64,000 nt of DNA from positions 3,252,501-3,316,500 of the forward strand of contig NC_009615.1 of NCBI RefSeq assembly GCF_000012845.1, read 5' to 3'. Below the pieces are notes generated by a model. The model was given only the letters and a program-made list of their open reading frames with translations, was not told where the DNA came from and searched no databases. Below are positions 20,892 through 29,225 of the stretch, one piece after another. Each line of letters begins with the position of its first letter. Position 1 is the first letter of the stretch. The stretch is from Parabacteroides distasonis ATCC 8503. Lineage in GTDB: Bacteria > Bacteroidota > Bacteroidia > Bacteroidales > Tannerellaceae. The position numbers were made by a program, and so were the translations under genes.

Positions 20892-21659
20892 CTACAAATC
20901 TCTAATCCAAATATTTCGGAAAGCAACTTCTACCCCATGGTCTTGTAAACTTAAAGGCATACGGCCATGAGCTACATATTTAGGTAACCCTGTATATGGG
21001 GTATTCCCTTTCAGCACATAATTATTCTGAACAACAATCCCATTCAGGACGACTGTTATCATCGCAGGAGATTCCAACTCATCATTTGTTCCAAAACGAG
21101 GAGCTTTCCAATATATATCATAAACTTGCCATTCATTCGTCTTTGTAAAAGCATTTGCTAAAGGAGCACTTTGCTTATAAACACTACCAACCCAGCCATT
21201 TACGTAAGTAGGATTATCCTCACAATCTAGGACTTGTACCTCATAACGACTTTGTAGCATAATGCCACTATTTCCTTTCATTTGTAAAGTATTATCTTTA
21301 CCTGGTATCGGGGTCTTAAACTCTATGTGTAATTGGCAATCACCAAAATACTCTTTTGTACGGATAGAGCCAGAACCGGGAACTACAACCATCGTCCCAT
21401 CCTTTATAGCCCATTTTGCAGATCCACCATCCTTCCCAGCAGCTTCCCATTTTGTAAGATCTTTTCCATCAAACAGGATGATTGCATCAGAAGGAGCACT
21501 TGTTCCAACTCCAGGGGTTACTTTTGGAGGTACAGGATGATACCATTCTGTACTTTCCGGTTTCCACCGCTCTTGCTGCCTTTGTTGTTGATTACCTTGT
21601 TGAGCACTTACAAAGAACGCTCCACATAAAAAACTGATTAAAACAATTACTTTCTTCAT
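20892..21659 (-). CDS. DUF1080 (3-keto-disaccharide hydrolase-type) secreted protein
   Basis: A 255-residue secreted protein: signal peptide to about residue 19 (GAFFVSAQ), a Gln/Arg-rich linker, then a single concanavalin-like jelly-roll domain of the DUF1080/PF06439 family. Characteristic segments are IILFDGKDLTKWEA, DCQLHIEFKTP, NSGIMLQSRYEVQVLD and RNIWIRDL at the C-terminus. Members of the family cleave 3-keto-glycosides. It is the first gene of the leftward PUL, directly facing the regulator gene, so it should be the most promoter-proximal and best induced. Confidence 0.88.
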   Translation of the reverse strand: MKKVIVLISFLCGAFFVSAQQGNQQQRQQERWKPESTEWYHPVPPKVTPGVGTSAPSDAIILFDGKDLTKWEAAGKDGGSAKWAIKDGTMVVVPGSGSIRTKEYFGDCQLHIEFKTPIPGKDNTLQMKGNSGIMLQSRYEVQVLDCEDNPTYVNGWVGSVYKQSAPLANAFTKTNEWQVYDIYWKAPRFGTNDELESPAMITVVLNGIVVQNNYVLKGNTPYTGLPKYVAHGRMPLSLQDHGVEVAFRNIWIRDL

Positions 21660-21714
21660 ATTAACATAGTATTAATTTAACGTTACTAGTCTTATCTCAT
21701 TAAAGAACTTGTCG

Positions 21715-21743
21715 CAAATGTATCATTGATATTGAAAAACAAA
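21715..21743 (-). promoter_or_regulatory. Candidate PUL promoter
   Basis: On the reverse strand TACATTTG (21715-21722) matches the -7 box, with TTTG at 21740-21743. The spacer is 17 nt instead of 19-21, so basal activity is probably poor, as expected for a promoter that needs its hybrid two-component activator. No clear operator repeat was found in the 270-bp divergent region. Confidence 0.45.
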
Positions 21744-21929
21744 CCATTCAATCATATCAAAATTGTTACTTTTCGTATCAACACACCTATAAACCAACTA
21801 GAATTAGAAGAAATTGGAATCTGAAAATCAATATTGAGACTATATGAAAAAGAATGAAACTAATTTACAAAAGCAAAAATCAAAAAAGTTGATATCTTGC
21901 AAACGAAACATGGAAAACATCAACAACTC

Positions 21930-24900
21930 ATGAAATTTCAAATTGTGCTATTATGCTTATTCTTCTTAGTAGAACTGAATGCAACCCCATTCTACTTTAA
22001 GTCCTATGACATGGAAGACGGATTAAGTAATAATCATGTCACATGTTGCGTACAAGACGACTATGGCTTTATGTGGTTTGGTACCAGAGATGGGCTCAAT
22101 AGATTTGACAGCAAAAAATTCTATACATTCAAGAGCTACTCTTCAGAAAAAGGCTCTTTAATGAGCAGTTATATTCTTGACTTAGCGAAAAGTCCCACCG
22201 GACAAATTTGGGTAAGTACCAACCTTGGGCTACAAAAATATGACTATCAAACAGATTCCTTCACACTCATTGATTTCACCAAAGGAATCAACTGTTATTC
22301 ACTACAATTTGACCAGCAAGGAAATCTCTGGATGATTCTTAATGGGTACTCACTCGTAAAATACAATGAAAGTCAAGGTATGCATCTTAATTATATGTAT
22401 AAAGGAAGTGATCCTATTACCTCCTTTTATATAACTCCTCAAGACCAAATTTGGGCAACAACAGCGAATGGTAATGTCGTTTTCCTAGATGATGACAAAA
22501 ATGAATTCATAGCCTTAGATATCAAGAATCTAGATAAAAATCATCCTATCGATGATATGACAGCAATATGGGCCTCTCCTTTAGATAATATATTATTAAT
22601 TGGAACTAAAGATAATGGTATAAAACGAATCGATATACAGACAAAAACATATAAAGATATTTTACCTCAACAAAAAAAATCTCCACTTTATACTAGAAAT
22701 ATCATTCGTATGACAAAGGAGAAAGTATGGATTGGCACTTTTAATGGCATATATTTATATGATATTCAAAATGATACGATAATGTCTATCCAGCAAAATA
22801 AAAGTGACCTCTATTCATTATCCAGCAATGCTATCAAAGAACTCTACAAAGATCAAGAAGGAGGTATCTGGGTTTGTACTGATAATGGCGGTATCAGCTA
22901 CTCTCCTCCTTATTCAAAATTCAAAAGGCACTATAATATTCCTGGACAAAGAACGCTCAATGGAGATATTATACACGATATTTGCATAGACAAAAATAAT
23001 AATCTATGGATTGGCACAGAAGACGCTGGATTGAATAAGCTAAACATGAAGGACCATTCATATACATCTTTTAATGACATGAAAGGCCTTTCACAAAATT
23101 GTATACATGGATTAGCGTCTATAGATAATCACCTATGGATAGGGACACACGCTAATGGTATTGATTTAATGGATATCCGTACTGAGAAAATAATCAAACA
23201 TTACACGATTTCCGTAAATCCTTATGCAAACAAAAACGACATCATCGTATACCTTTATAAACTCCAAAACAATGATTTGCTGGTAGCTACCGCTCTTGGT
23301 GTCTATCAATATAATTCTCAAAAAGACATTTTTGAGCAATTAAGCCAATTTCCTAATAATTGTAGGATACAAACTCTTTTTGAAGATCATGATGGAGTAA
23401 TATGGGCTGGAACATCGAGTAAAGGACTATATTATTATAATCCTGCTACTTCCCAACACGGAGAATTTAAATTAGATACAGTAAATACAAGCCGAACAAT
23501 AAACAATATTTATGAAGATCGTAAGAACAACTTATGGTTCGCAACTGGTGACGGAATCAAAATTTATGACCGTAGTACTCAACAAACGACCAAATACGAT
23601 ATGCAAGATGGCTTACCTAGCAATGTAATTTACCGTATTGAAGAAGATAAAAAAGGAAACATGTGGATCAGTACGGCTAACGGCCTCGCAAGACTCAACC
23701 CTAAAAACCATAAAATAAAAGTCTTCAAAAAAGAACATGGATTAACTTCAAATCAATTCAATTATAACTCTTCTTTAAAAACAGATAATGACAAATTATA
23801 TTTTGGGACACTAAAGGGGATGATTAGCTTCCAACCTAATAGTATCCAAGAATTTTCCATTCAACCGAAAGTATATATATCACAGATTAATTATAATGAT
23901 CCAGATCATAACTTCTTACACCAAGAGGCTATCACTTTTAAAAAAGGGATCACCTTAGAACATAATCAGTCCGCATTCTACATCGACTACACATCATTAA
24001 GCTACCAAGCCCCCAACCTCACCCAATACGCCTATTGCATGGAAGGGTTAAGTTCCAAATGGTATCATGTGGTGGGCGAGAACCGGGTTTATTTCACGAA
24101 ACTACCGCCCGGTAATTATACGTTCAAGGTGAAGGCGGCGAACCTGTCCGGTATTTGGAATGATGAGCCGGCGATGTTCCAGATTACGATCCTTCCCCCA
24201 TGGTGGCTCTCTACCAAGGCGTTAATCCTATATGGGATTATCGCTATCGGATGCGTAGTGTTGCTGATCTTTATCATTTCCCGGCATAATAAGGCCAATA
24301 TACAGCAGAAAATGCAGGAGTTCGAGAATGAAAAGGAGAAGGAGCTTTATCAAGCTAAGATTGATTTCTTCATCAATATCGCTCATGAGATACGTACGCC
24401 CCTGACTTTAATTAAAAGTCCTCTGGAGAAAGTAACACGGGACATCAAGCTATCTCCCAGCGCAAAGAATTATCTGACAATTGTGGATAAAAACGCGAAC
24501 CGGCTACTGGATCTGGTGAATCAACTACTGGATTTCAGGAAGACGGAAATCGAGGGATATAAACTAAACTTCATACATACGGACATCATCGCATTGATGC
24601 AAGAGACCTTTGAGCGTTTCCACGACACGGCGGAGCAGGAGGCATTGCAAATGATTATCGAGTGTAACGTGAAATCTTTCTACGCCTTTATCGATAAGGA
24701 GGCTTGCACGAAGATACTCAGCAACCTCCTATCGAACGCTATTAAATACGCAAGAAGCAAGATCATCGTCCGGTTCGAGGCGCAAGATGGCGAGCGATTC
24801 ACGATCGATATCATGAACGATGGAAAGCCCATCTCGGAGGAGATAAAAGAAAAGATCTTCGAGCCTTTCTACCGGGATGACTCCTCTATCCATAAATCCG

Positions 24901-25871
24901 GGACCGGGCTCGGACTACCCTTGGCCCGTTCTTTAGCGGAGATGCACGAGGGATCGTTGACGTTGGAGAAATCTCCGGCCGGGCTTATCATCTTTAGATT
25001 ACGTTTGCCGGTGAACCAACCGAACTCATTAAAACTAGAGGAAGAGAAAGCAGAGGTCCTGACCAACCCTGCCAGCGAGCGGAAATATGTCACCCAAGAA
25101 TCCCGCCCGACGGTTCTCGTGGTGGAAGATAACACCGAAATGCTCCATTTCATCGGTCAAGAGATCAATGTCCATTACAATGTTGTCACCGCCGGTAATG
25201 GCGAGGAGGCGATTGCCCGTCTTCAGGAATATGGCATCCAATTAATCATCAGCGATATCATGATGCCTGTCATGGATGGTTTCACCTTATTGAAAAAGAT
25301 AAAGACTAATCTGGAGTTCAGCCATATCCCGATCATCCTCCTAACGGCTAAGAACACCTTGCAATCTCGCATGGAAGGGCTTGAGCTGGGGGCGGACGCT
25401 TACATCGACAAACCTTTCTCCATGGATCTATTGCTTACCCAAGTGACGAACCTGCTGAACAACCGGAGCAATATGCGTGCCTATTATTTCAACTCGCCGA
25501 TTGCCAATATCAAATCCATGGCTTACACGAAGGCGGACGAGAAGTTCTTGAAGAAACTGAACGATATCATCGACAGCCATATAAACGACGTGAACCTAGA
25601 CGTGGACATGATAGCGGACTTGATGAATCTAAGCCGTCCGACCCTTTACCGTAAAATCAACGGCCTGTCGAACGTAACGCCCAACGAGTTGATCAAGATC
25701 AGCCGGCTAAAGAAAGCCGCCGAGTTAATCCTTCAAGGCGATATGAGGATTTACGAGATCGCCGAGGCGGTTGGTTTCAACTCGCAATCCTATTTCAGCC
25801 GGGCCTTCTCCAAGCAATTCAACATGAGCCCCTCGCAATACGCAAAAGAAAATAATATCGAATTGAAATAG
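21930..25871 (+). CDS. Hybrid two-component system regulator (HTCS) of the PUL
   Basis: A 1313-residue one-protein phosphorelay spanning the inner membrane. The ATG at 21930 is preferred; the frame from 21897 starts with TTG and adds 11 residues before the signal peptide MKFQIVLLCLF. The periplasmic sensor is a double beta-propeller with repeated WIGT/WFGT-type motifs up to about residue 690, then a Y_Y_Y domain (PPGNYTFKVKA), a membrane helix (ALILYGIIAIGCVVLLIF), HisKA with His819 (AHEIRTPLTL), HATPase (GTGLGLPLARS), a receiver with Asp1109 (ISDIMMPVMDG) and an AraC-type HTH. HTCS proteins bind an oligosaccharide and activate their adjacent PUL, which is divergent here. Base composition changes sharply near 23970-24010: the sensor half is AT-rich, the rest GC-richer. 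Confidence 0.93.
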   Translation: MKFQIVLLCLFFLVELNATPFYFKSYDMEDGLSNNHVTCCVQDDYGFMWFGTRDGLNRFDSKKFYTFKSYSSEKGSLMSSYILDLAKSPTGQIWVSTNLGLQKYDYQTDSFTLIDFTKGINCYSLQFDQQGNLWMILNGYSLVKYNESQGMHLNYMYKGSDPITSFYITPQDQIWATTANGNVVFLDDDKNEFIALDIKNLDKNHPIDDMTAIWASPLDNILLIGTKDNGIKRIDIQTKTYKDILPQQKKSPLYTRNIIRMTKEKVWIGTFNGIYLYDIQNDTIMSIQQNKSDLYSLSSNAIKELYKDQEGGIWVCTDNGGISYSPPYSKFKRHYNIPGQRTLNGDIIHDICIDKNNNLWIGTEDAGLNKLNMKDHSYTSFNDMKGLSQNCIHGLASIDNHLWIGTHANGIDLMDIRTEKIIKHYTISVNPYANKNDIIVYLYKLQNNDLLVATALGVYQYNSQKDIFEQLSQFPNNCRIQTLFEDHDGVIWAGTSSKGLYYYNPATSQHGEFKLDTVNTSRTINNIYEDRKNNLWFATGDGIKIYDRSTQQTTKYDMQDGLPSNVIYRIEEDKKGNMWISTANGLARLNPKNHKIKVFKKEHGLTSNQFNYNSSLKTDNDKLYFGTLKGMISFQPNSIQEFSIQPKVYISQINYNDPDHNFLHQEAITFKKGITLEHNQSAFYIDYTSLSYQAPNLTQYAYCMEGLSSKWYHVVGENRVYFTKLPPGNYTFKVKAANLSGIWNDEPAMFQITILPPWWLSTKALILYGIIAIGCVVLLIFIISRHNKANIQQKMQEFENEKEKELYQAKIDFFINIAHEIRTPLTLIKSPLEKVTRDIKLSPSAKNYLTIVDKNANRLLDLVNQLLDFRKTEIEGYKLNFIHTDIIALMQETFERFHDTAEQEALQMIIECNVKSFYAFIDKEACTKILSNLLSNAIKYARSKIIVRFEAQDGERFTIDIMNDGKPISEEIKEKIFEPFYRDDSSIHKSGTGLGLPLARSLAEMHEGSLTLEKSPAGLIIFRLRLPVNQPNSLKLEEEKAEVLTNPASERKYVTQESRPTVLVVEDNTEMLHFIGQEINVHYNVVTAGNGEEAIARLQEYGIQLIISDIMMPVMDGFTLLKKIKTNLEFSHIPIILLTAKNTLQSRMEGLELGADAYIDKPFSMDLLLTQVTNLLNNRSNMRAYYFNSPIANIKSMAYTKADEKFLKKLNDIIDSHINDVNLDVDMIADLMNLSRPTLYRKINGLSNVTPNELIKISRLKKAAELILQGDMRIYEIAEAVGFNSQSYFSRAFSKQFNMSPSQYAKENNIELK

Positions 25872-25872
25872 C

Positions 25873-26458
25873 CCGCTAGGAAGAATAGGTCTGGAACCAG
25901 CAGGTTACTTCGCTTCACGGAAAGGCGCAACTCGTTCTTCTCGTCATAGAAAGAGAAAACGCTTTGCCGAACCGCCGCTTCTGTCTGGTTCTCCTCCAAC
26001 AATCGCAATTGCCGCTCTTTCTCTTTATAAGAGAAATACAGGTGCAGCACGGAATAAGGGAGCAATAAAACCAGACTGGTATTCACCGCCGAATCGTTAA
26101 AAACTTCCATATATTCTCGTTCCGGATTCAGTACCAACGTATAAATCGTATAGAAAAGCGACATGAAGAATATCTCCAGCACGATCCAGATCGCATAAGT
26201 CCGGACCGTGATAGCATGCCGCTTCCCCCAATGGAACAGAATAATACGGCTCAAGACAACCACCAATACTCCCGTCAAGATAATCAAGCTAGAGAATACG
26301 AAGAACTTAAACTCCGAGACCTTATACCAAGAGGTGGAGCTAAACGGCTTGTAGATGTTGATAAACACCAACGCAAACAAGGCCGTCCACAGAATCAGCC
26401 TCACGATATTCTGCTTACCGTATATGTAACTTGGTATTTTTTGATCCCACATTCCCAT
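25873..26458 (-). pseudogene. Truncated membrane-bound LytTR-type regulator
   Basis: The frame from ATG 26458 (MGMWDQKIPSYIYG) encodes four membrane helices followed by a linker and the first residues of a LytTR DNA-binding domain (FYDEKNELRLSVKRSNLL). There the expected continuation, normally about 90 more residues, is lost. The frame runs on as unrelated sequence across the 3' end of the regulator gene and stops at 25790. Intact relatives are about 300 residues or more. A consensus -7 box TACATTTG lies just upstream on the reverse strand (26480-26487), so a truncated membrane protein could still be made. I read the break as lying near 25873-25905, beside the HTCS stop codon. The family call is from memory of Bacteroidales LytTR proteins. 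Confidence 0.75.
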
Positions 26459-26631
26459 CTTTTTGCCTCTATTTTGGAACAAATGTAATCATTTTCCCAG
26501 ACGAAATTCACCCCTCTATAAAAGATTTCACCCCTAAATAACACTTTATGTCCCCAACAAAGCCTGTTTAAACCATTTATTTTGAAGAGATGTTTTTCTA
26601 TTGTTTGTTTGCAGTAAAAAATCAGAGGATT

Positions 26632-27777
26632 ATGGATATTTCACTTCGTACTAAGCAACTGAACAGTCTTTTCTCTTATGACAAAAAGACTGAATTGGAA
26701 GAGAGCCATCTGGAGATCATCCCGTTTCGCTTCACCCAGACCCGTGGCGCCAGCGAGATCGACGAGTTCCAGAAGGGACTTACCCCCACCGGATTCTGTC
26801 CGATGACAGACGATCGTATCCAAGAGAACAAATCTTTCTCGTATGCCATATTCACGCCCTCGGGACGTAAAAAGAATAATGAGGCGATTATCCTGTTGCA
26901 TGGCCTGAACGAGCGGACTTGGGAAAAATACCTCACATGGGCGGAATACCTCACCCATACGACCGGTAAGCCGGTCATCCTGTTCCCGATCGCTTTCCAT
27001 ATGAACCGTACCCCGGGATTATGGGCCAATCCCCGCGCGATCCTCCCTTGGGTAAGCAAACGCAAGGAGGAGGTAGCGAACGTGACGAACTCCACCTTCG
27101 CCAACGTGGCCCTCAGCAGCCGGCTATCCCAAAACCCGTTACGCTTTTACGCCTCGGGCAGAGAATCCGTTTATAATATGTGGCAATTGGTTCATGAGAT
27201 CAAGAACGGCGAGCATCCTTTGTTCAAGGAAGATACGTCCATCAACTTATTCGCTTATTCCATCGGGGCGTTACTCTCGCAGGTCTTGTTATTAGCGAAT
27301 CCGGACAAGATGTTTACGGACACCCGTTTATTCATGTTTTGCGGTGGCTCCATCTTCAGTGAGATGGATGGCAACGCCCGTGATATCATGGACAAGGAGG
27401 CGTTCGCCAAGGTACGCCATTACTTCCGGCATGATTTCTTGGAGAATCGTACGCTTCCCACCTCGTTCAAGAATGATTTTCTGGAGCAAGCCTTTAAGGC
27501 CATGGTACGTGAGGATGTGTTACGAGATTACCGGGAGTCGTTCTTCCAACGGACTTGCGATCGTATTCGGGCGATCTCATTGAAAAAAGATATCGTTATG
27601 CCTACTGGCGGGGTGATCAAGGCTTTAGGAAAAGCGTCCGGCAAGATATTGGAAGAACTGGATTTCCCGTTCGCTTACTCCCATCAAATCCCCTTCCCTA
27701 CACACTCCCGTATCGATCCGGGCCTGATCAACCAAGCCTTTCATTCCATATTCACGAGGGCGGCGGCGTTTCTCTAA
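26632..27777 (+). CDS. Alpha/beta hydrolase, possibly DUF6051 family
   Basis: A 381-residue cytoplasmic protein starting at the ATG at 26632 (MDISLRTKQL); an upstream ATG at 26590 adds 14 residues that do not look like a signal peptide. The alpha/beta hydrolase fold is suggested by AIILLHGLNERTWEKY (oxyanion region) and the nucleophile elbow LFAYSIGALL with Ser210. A C-terminal His is available in SHQIPFPTHSRID. I recall similar Bacteroidales proteins under DUF6051, but substrate and role are unknown. It is monocistronic, between the truncated LytTR gene and a tRNA. Confidence 0.75.
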   Translation: MDISLRTKQLNSLFSYDKKTELEESHLEIIPFRFTQTRGASEIDEFQKGLTPTGFCPMTDDRIQENKSFSYAIFTPSGRKKNNEAIILLHGLNERTWEKYLTWAEYLTHTTGKPVILFPIAFHMNRTPGLWANPRAILPWVSKRKEEVANVTNSTFANVALSSRLSQNPLRFYASGRESVYNMWQLVHEIKNGEHPLFKEDTSINLFAYSIGALLSQVLLLANPDKMFTDTRLFMFCGGSIFSEMDGNARDIMDKEAFAKVRHYFRHDFLENRTLPTSFKNDFLEQAFKAMVREDVLRDYRESFFQRTCDRIRAISLKKDIVMPTGGVIKALGKASGKILEELDFPFAYSHQIPFPTHSRIDPGLINQAFHSIFTRAAAFL

Positions 27778-27837
27778 AGAGATCACAAATTGTGACCTCA
27801 AACACTCATATTCTTTTTTAGTTCATGCAGGTACAAT

Positions 27838-27876
27838 AAAAAATCGCTAAATAACTAATATTACGTTATTTAGCGA
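27838..27876 (-). terminator. Terminator of the CAT-anticodon tRNA transcript
   Basis: A perfect 12-bp inverted repeat TCGCTAAATAAC / GTTATTTAGCGA (27844-27855 / 27865-27876), followed leftwards by a T run. The orientation of the T tract fits the leftward tRNA. Confidence 0.8.
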
Positions 27877-27886
27877 TCATCCGTCG

Positions 27887-27960
27887 TGGTCCCACTTGGG
27901 CTTGAACCAAGGACTCCCTGATTATGAGTCAGGTGCTCTAACCAACTGAGCTATAGGACC
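27887..27960 (-). tRNA. tRNA with CAT anticodon (Met, or Ile after lysidine modification)
   Basis: A 74-nt cloverleaf on the reverse strand with acceptor GGTCCTA/TGGGACC, anticodon loop CTCATAA, T arm with GGTTCAAGCC and an A discriminator. CCA is not encoded. The GGTC acceptor and GTAGC-less D arm leave it unclear whether this is elongator Met or the AUA-reading Ile. It does not look like initiator tRNA, because the run of three G-C pairs in the anticodon stem is absent. Confidence 0.9.
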
Positions 27961-28037
27961 TGTTCAGAGCTAGGCTCTGAAATCGGGTGCAATATTACGA
28001 TTTATTATCGAGATATGCAAATGTTAAAGGGAAAAAC

Positions 28038-29163
28038 TTATTTTTCCGCACTTTCTTCTCCGGCGAACTCCATCAAGTATGCTTTGATGAAATCGTCGAT
28101 CTTTCCATCCATCACACCGTTCACGTCGGAAGTCTGGTAGTTCGTACGATGGTCTTTTACGCGACGGTCATCGAATACGTAACTACGGATCTGCGAACCC
28201 CACTCGATCTTTTTCTTTCCGGCCTCCACCTTGGCCTGCTCGGCCATGCGATGCTGCAACTCCTTATCGTAAAGGATGGAACGCAATTGACGCATAGCGT
28301 TCTCACGGTTCTTGGGTTGGTCGCGAGTCTCGGTATTCTCGATCAAGATCTCTTCTTCCTCACCTGTATACGGGTCCTTGAACTGATAACGCAAGCGAAC
28401 TCCGGATTCCACCTTGTTCACGTTCTGTCCTCCGGCGCCGCCCGAACGGAACGTATCCCAAGAGATAGCCGCCGTCTCTACCTTTACCTCGATCGTATCA
28501 TCCACCAACGGGGTGACGAATACGGAGGCGAAAGAGGTCATTCGTTTACCTTGGGCGTTGTAAGGAGATACACGTACCAAACGATGCACGCCATTCTCGC
28601 TCTTTAGATAGCCATAGGCATAATCGCCCTCAATATTGAAGGTCACGGTCTTGATACCGGCCTCATCCCCTTCCTGATAGTTGGCGATAGAGATCTTATA
28701 ACCGTTATTCTCAGCCCAACGCTGATACATACGCATCAACATGGAAGCCCAATCTTGGCTCTCGGTACCACCGGCACCCGAGTTGATCTTGAGCACGCAG
28801 CTCATTTGATCAGCCTCGTCGCGAAGCATATTGCGGAACTCCAAGTCTTCCAGTAAATGAAGGGCCTTCTTATAAGCCGCGTCCACCTCTTCCTCGGTGA
28901 TAATCTCTTCCTTTACATATTCGTAAGCCAACTCTAGCTCCTCAGCCGCCGCATGTACCTCACCGTAAAGCTCGATCCATTTCTTTAGCTCCTTTACTTT
29001 CTTCATCTGGACTTCCGCACGTTTGGCGTCTTCCCAGAAACCGGGGTCTTGCGTACGTAGCTCCTCCTCTTCTAACTGAATGGTCTTGCTATCGATGTCA
29101 AAGATACCCCCTCAGCGCCTTATCGCGCTCCAACACGTCATGTAGTTGGTCTGATGTGATCAT
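28038..29163 (-). CDS. prfB: Peptide chain release factor 2 with programmed +1 frameshift
   Basis: Releases peptides at UAA and UGA stops. The gene needs two frames: ATG at 29161-29163 opens a 21-codon lead ending AGG GGG TAT CTT at 29101, then an in-frame TGA (29098-29100). A +1 slip on CTT moves reading to GAC at 29097-29099 and continues to 28038, giving about 374 residues. The upstream AGGGGG acts as the internal Shine-Dalgarno-like stimulator, so the site matches the well-known E. coli autoregulatory signal. GGQ is present in SGGAGGQNVNK. The stop-recognition tripeptide reads SPY instead of the usual SPF. A consensus promoter lies at 29191-29221. Confidence 0.96.
29095..29112 (-). promoter_or_regulatory. 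prfB programmed frameshift site
   Basis: Reverse strand: AGGGGGTATCTTTGAC. A Shine-Dalgarno-like AGGGGG, a 3-nt spacer, the slippery CTT, and a TGA followed by C, the poor termination context. It senses release factor 2 shortage. Confidence 0.95.
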
Positions 29164-29190
29164 ATGTTCTTTTCTTTTTTAAATTTACCG

Positions 29191-29221
29191 CAAAGATAAG
29201 AAATAGTTGATAGCCGACAAA
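29191..29221 (-). promoter_or_regulatory. prfB promoter
   Basis: Reverse strand TTTG (29218-29221), 19-nt spacer, TATCTTTG (29191-29198): a full Bacteroidetes consensus match, 27 bp from the prfB ATG and touching the end of the upstream acyl-CoA ligase gene. Confidence 0.85.
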
Positions 29222-29225
29222 CTCG

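Noticed and set aside
21897..21929. TTG start for the PUL regulator
   Set aside because: The 11 extra residues are hydrophilic and precede a normal signal peptide that begins at the ATG at 21930.
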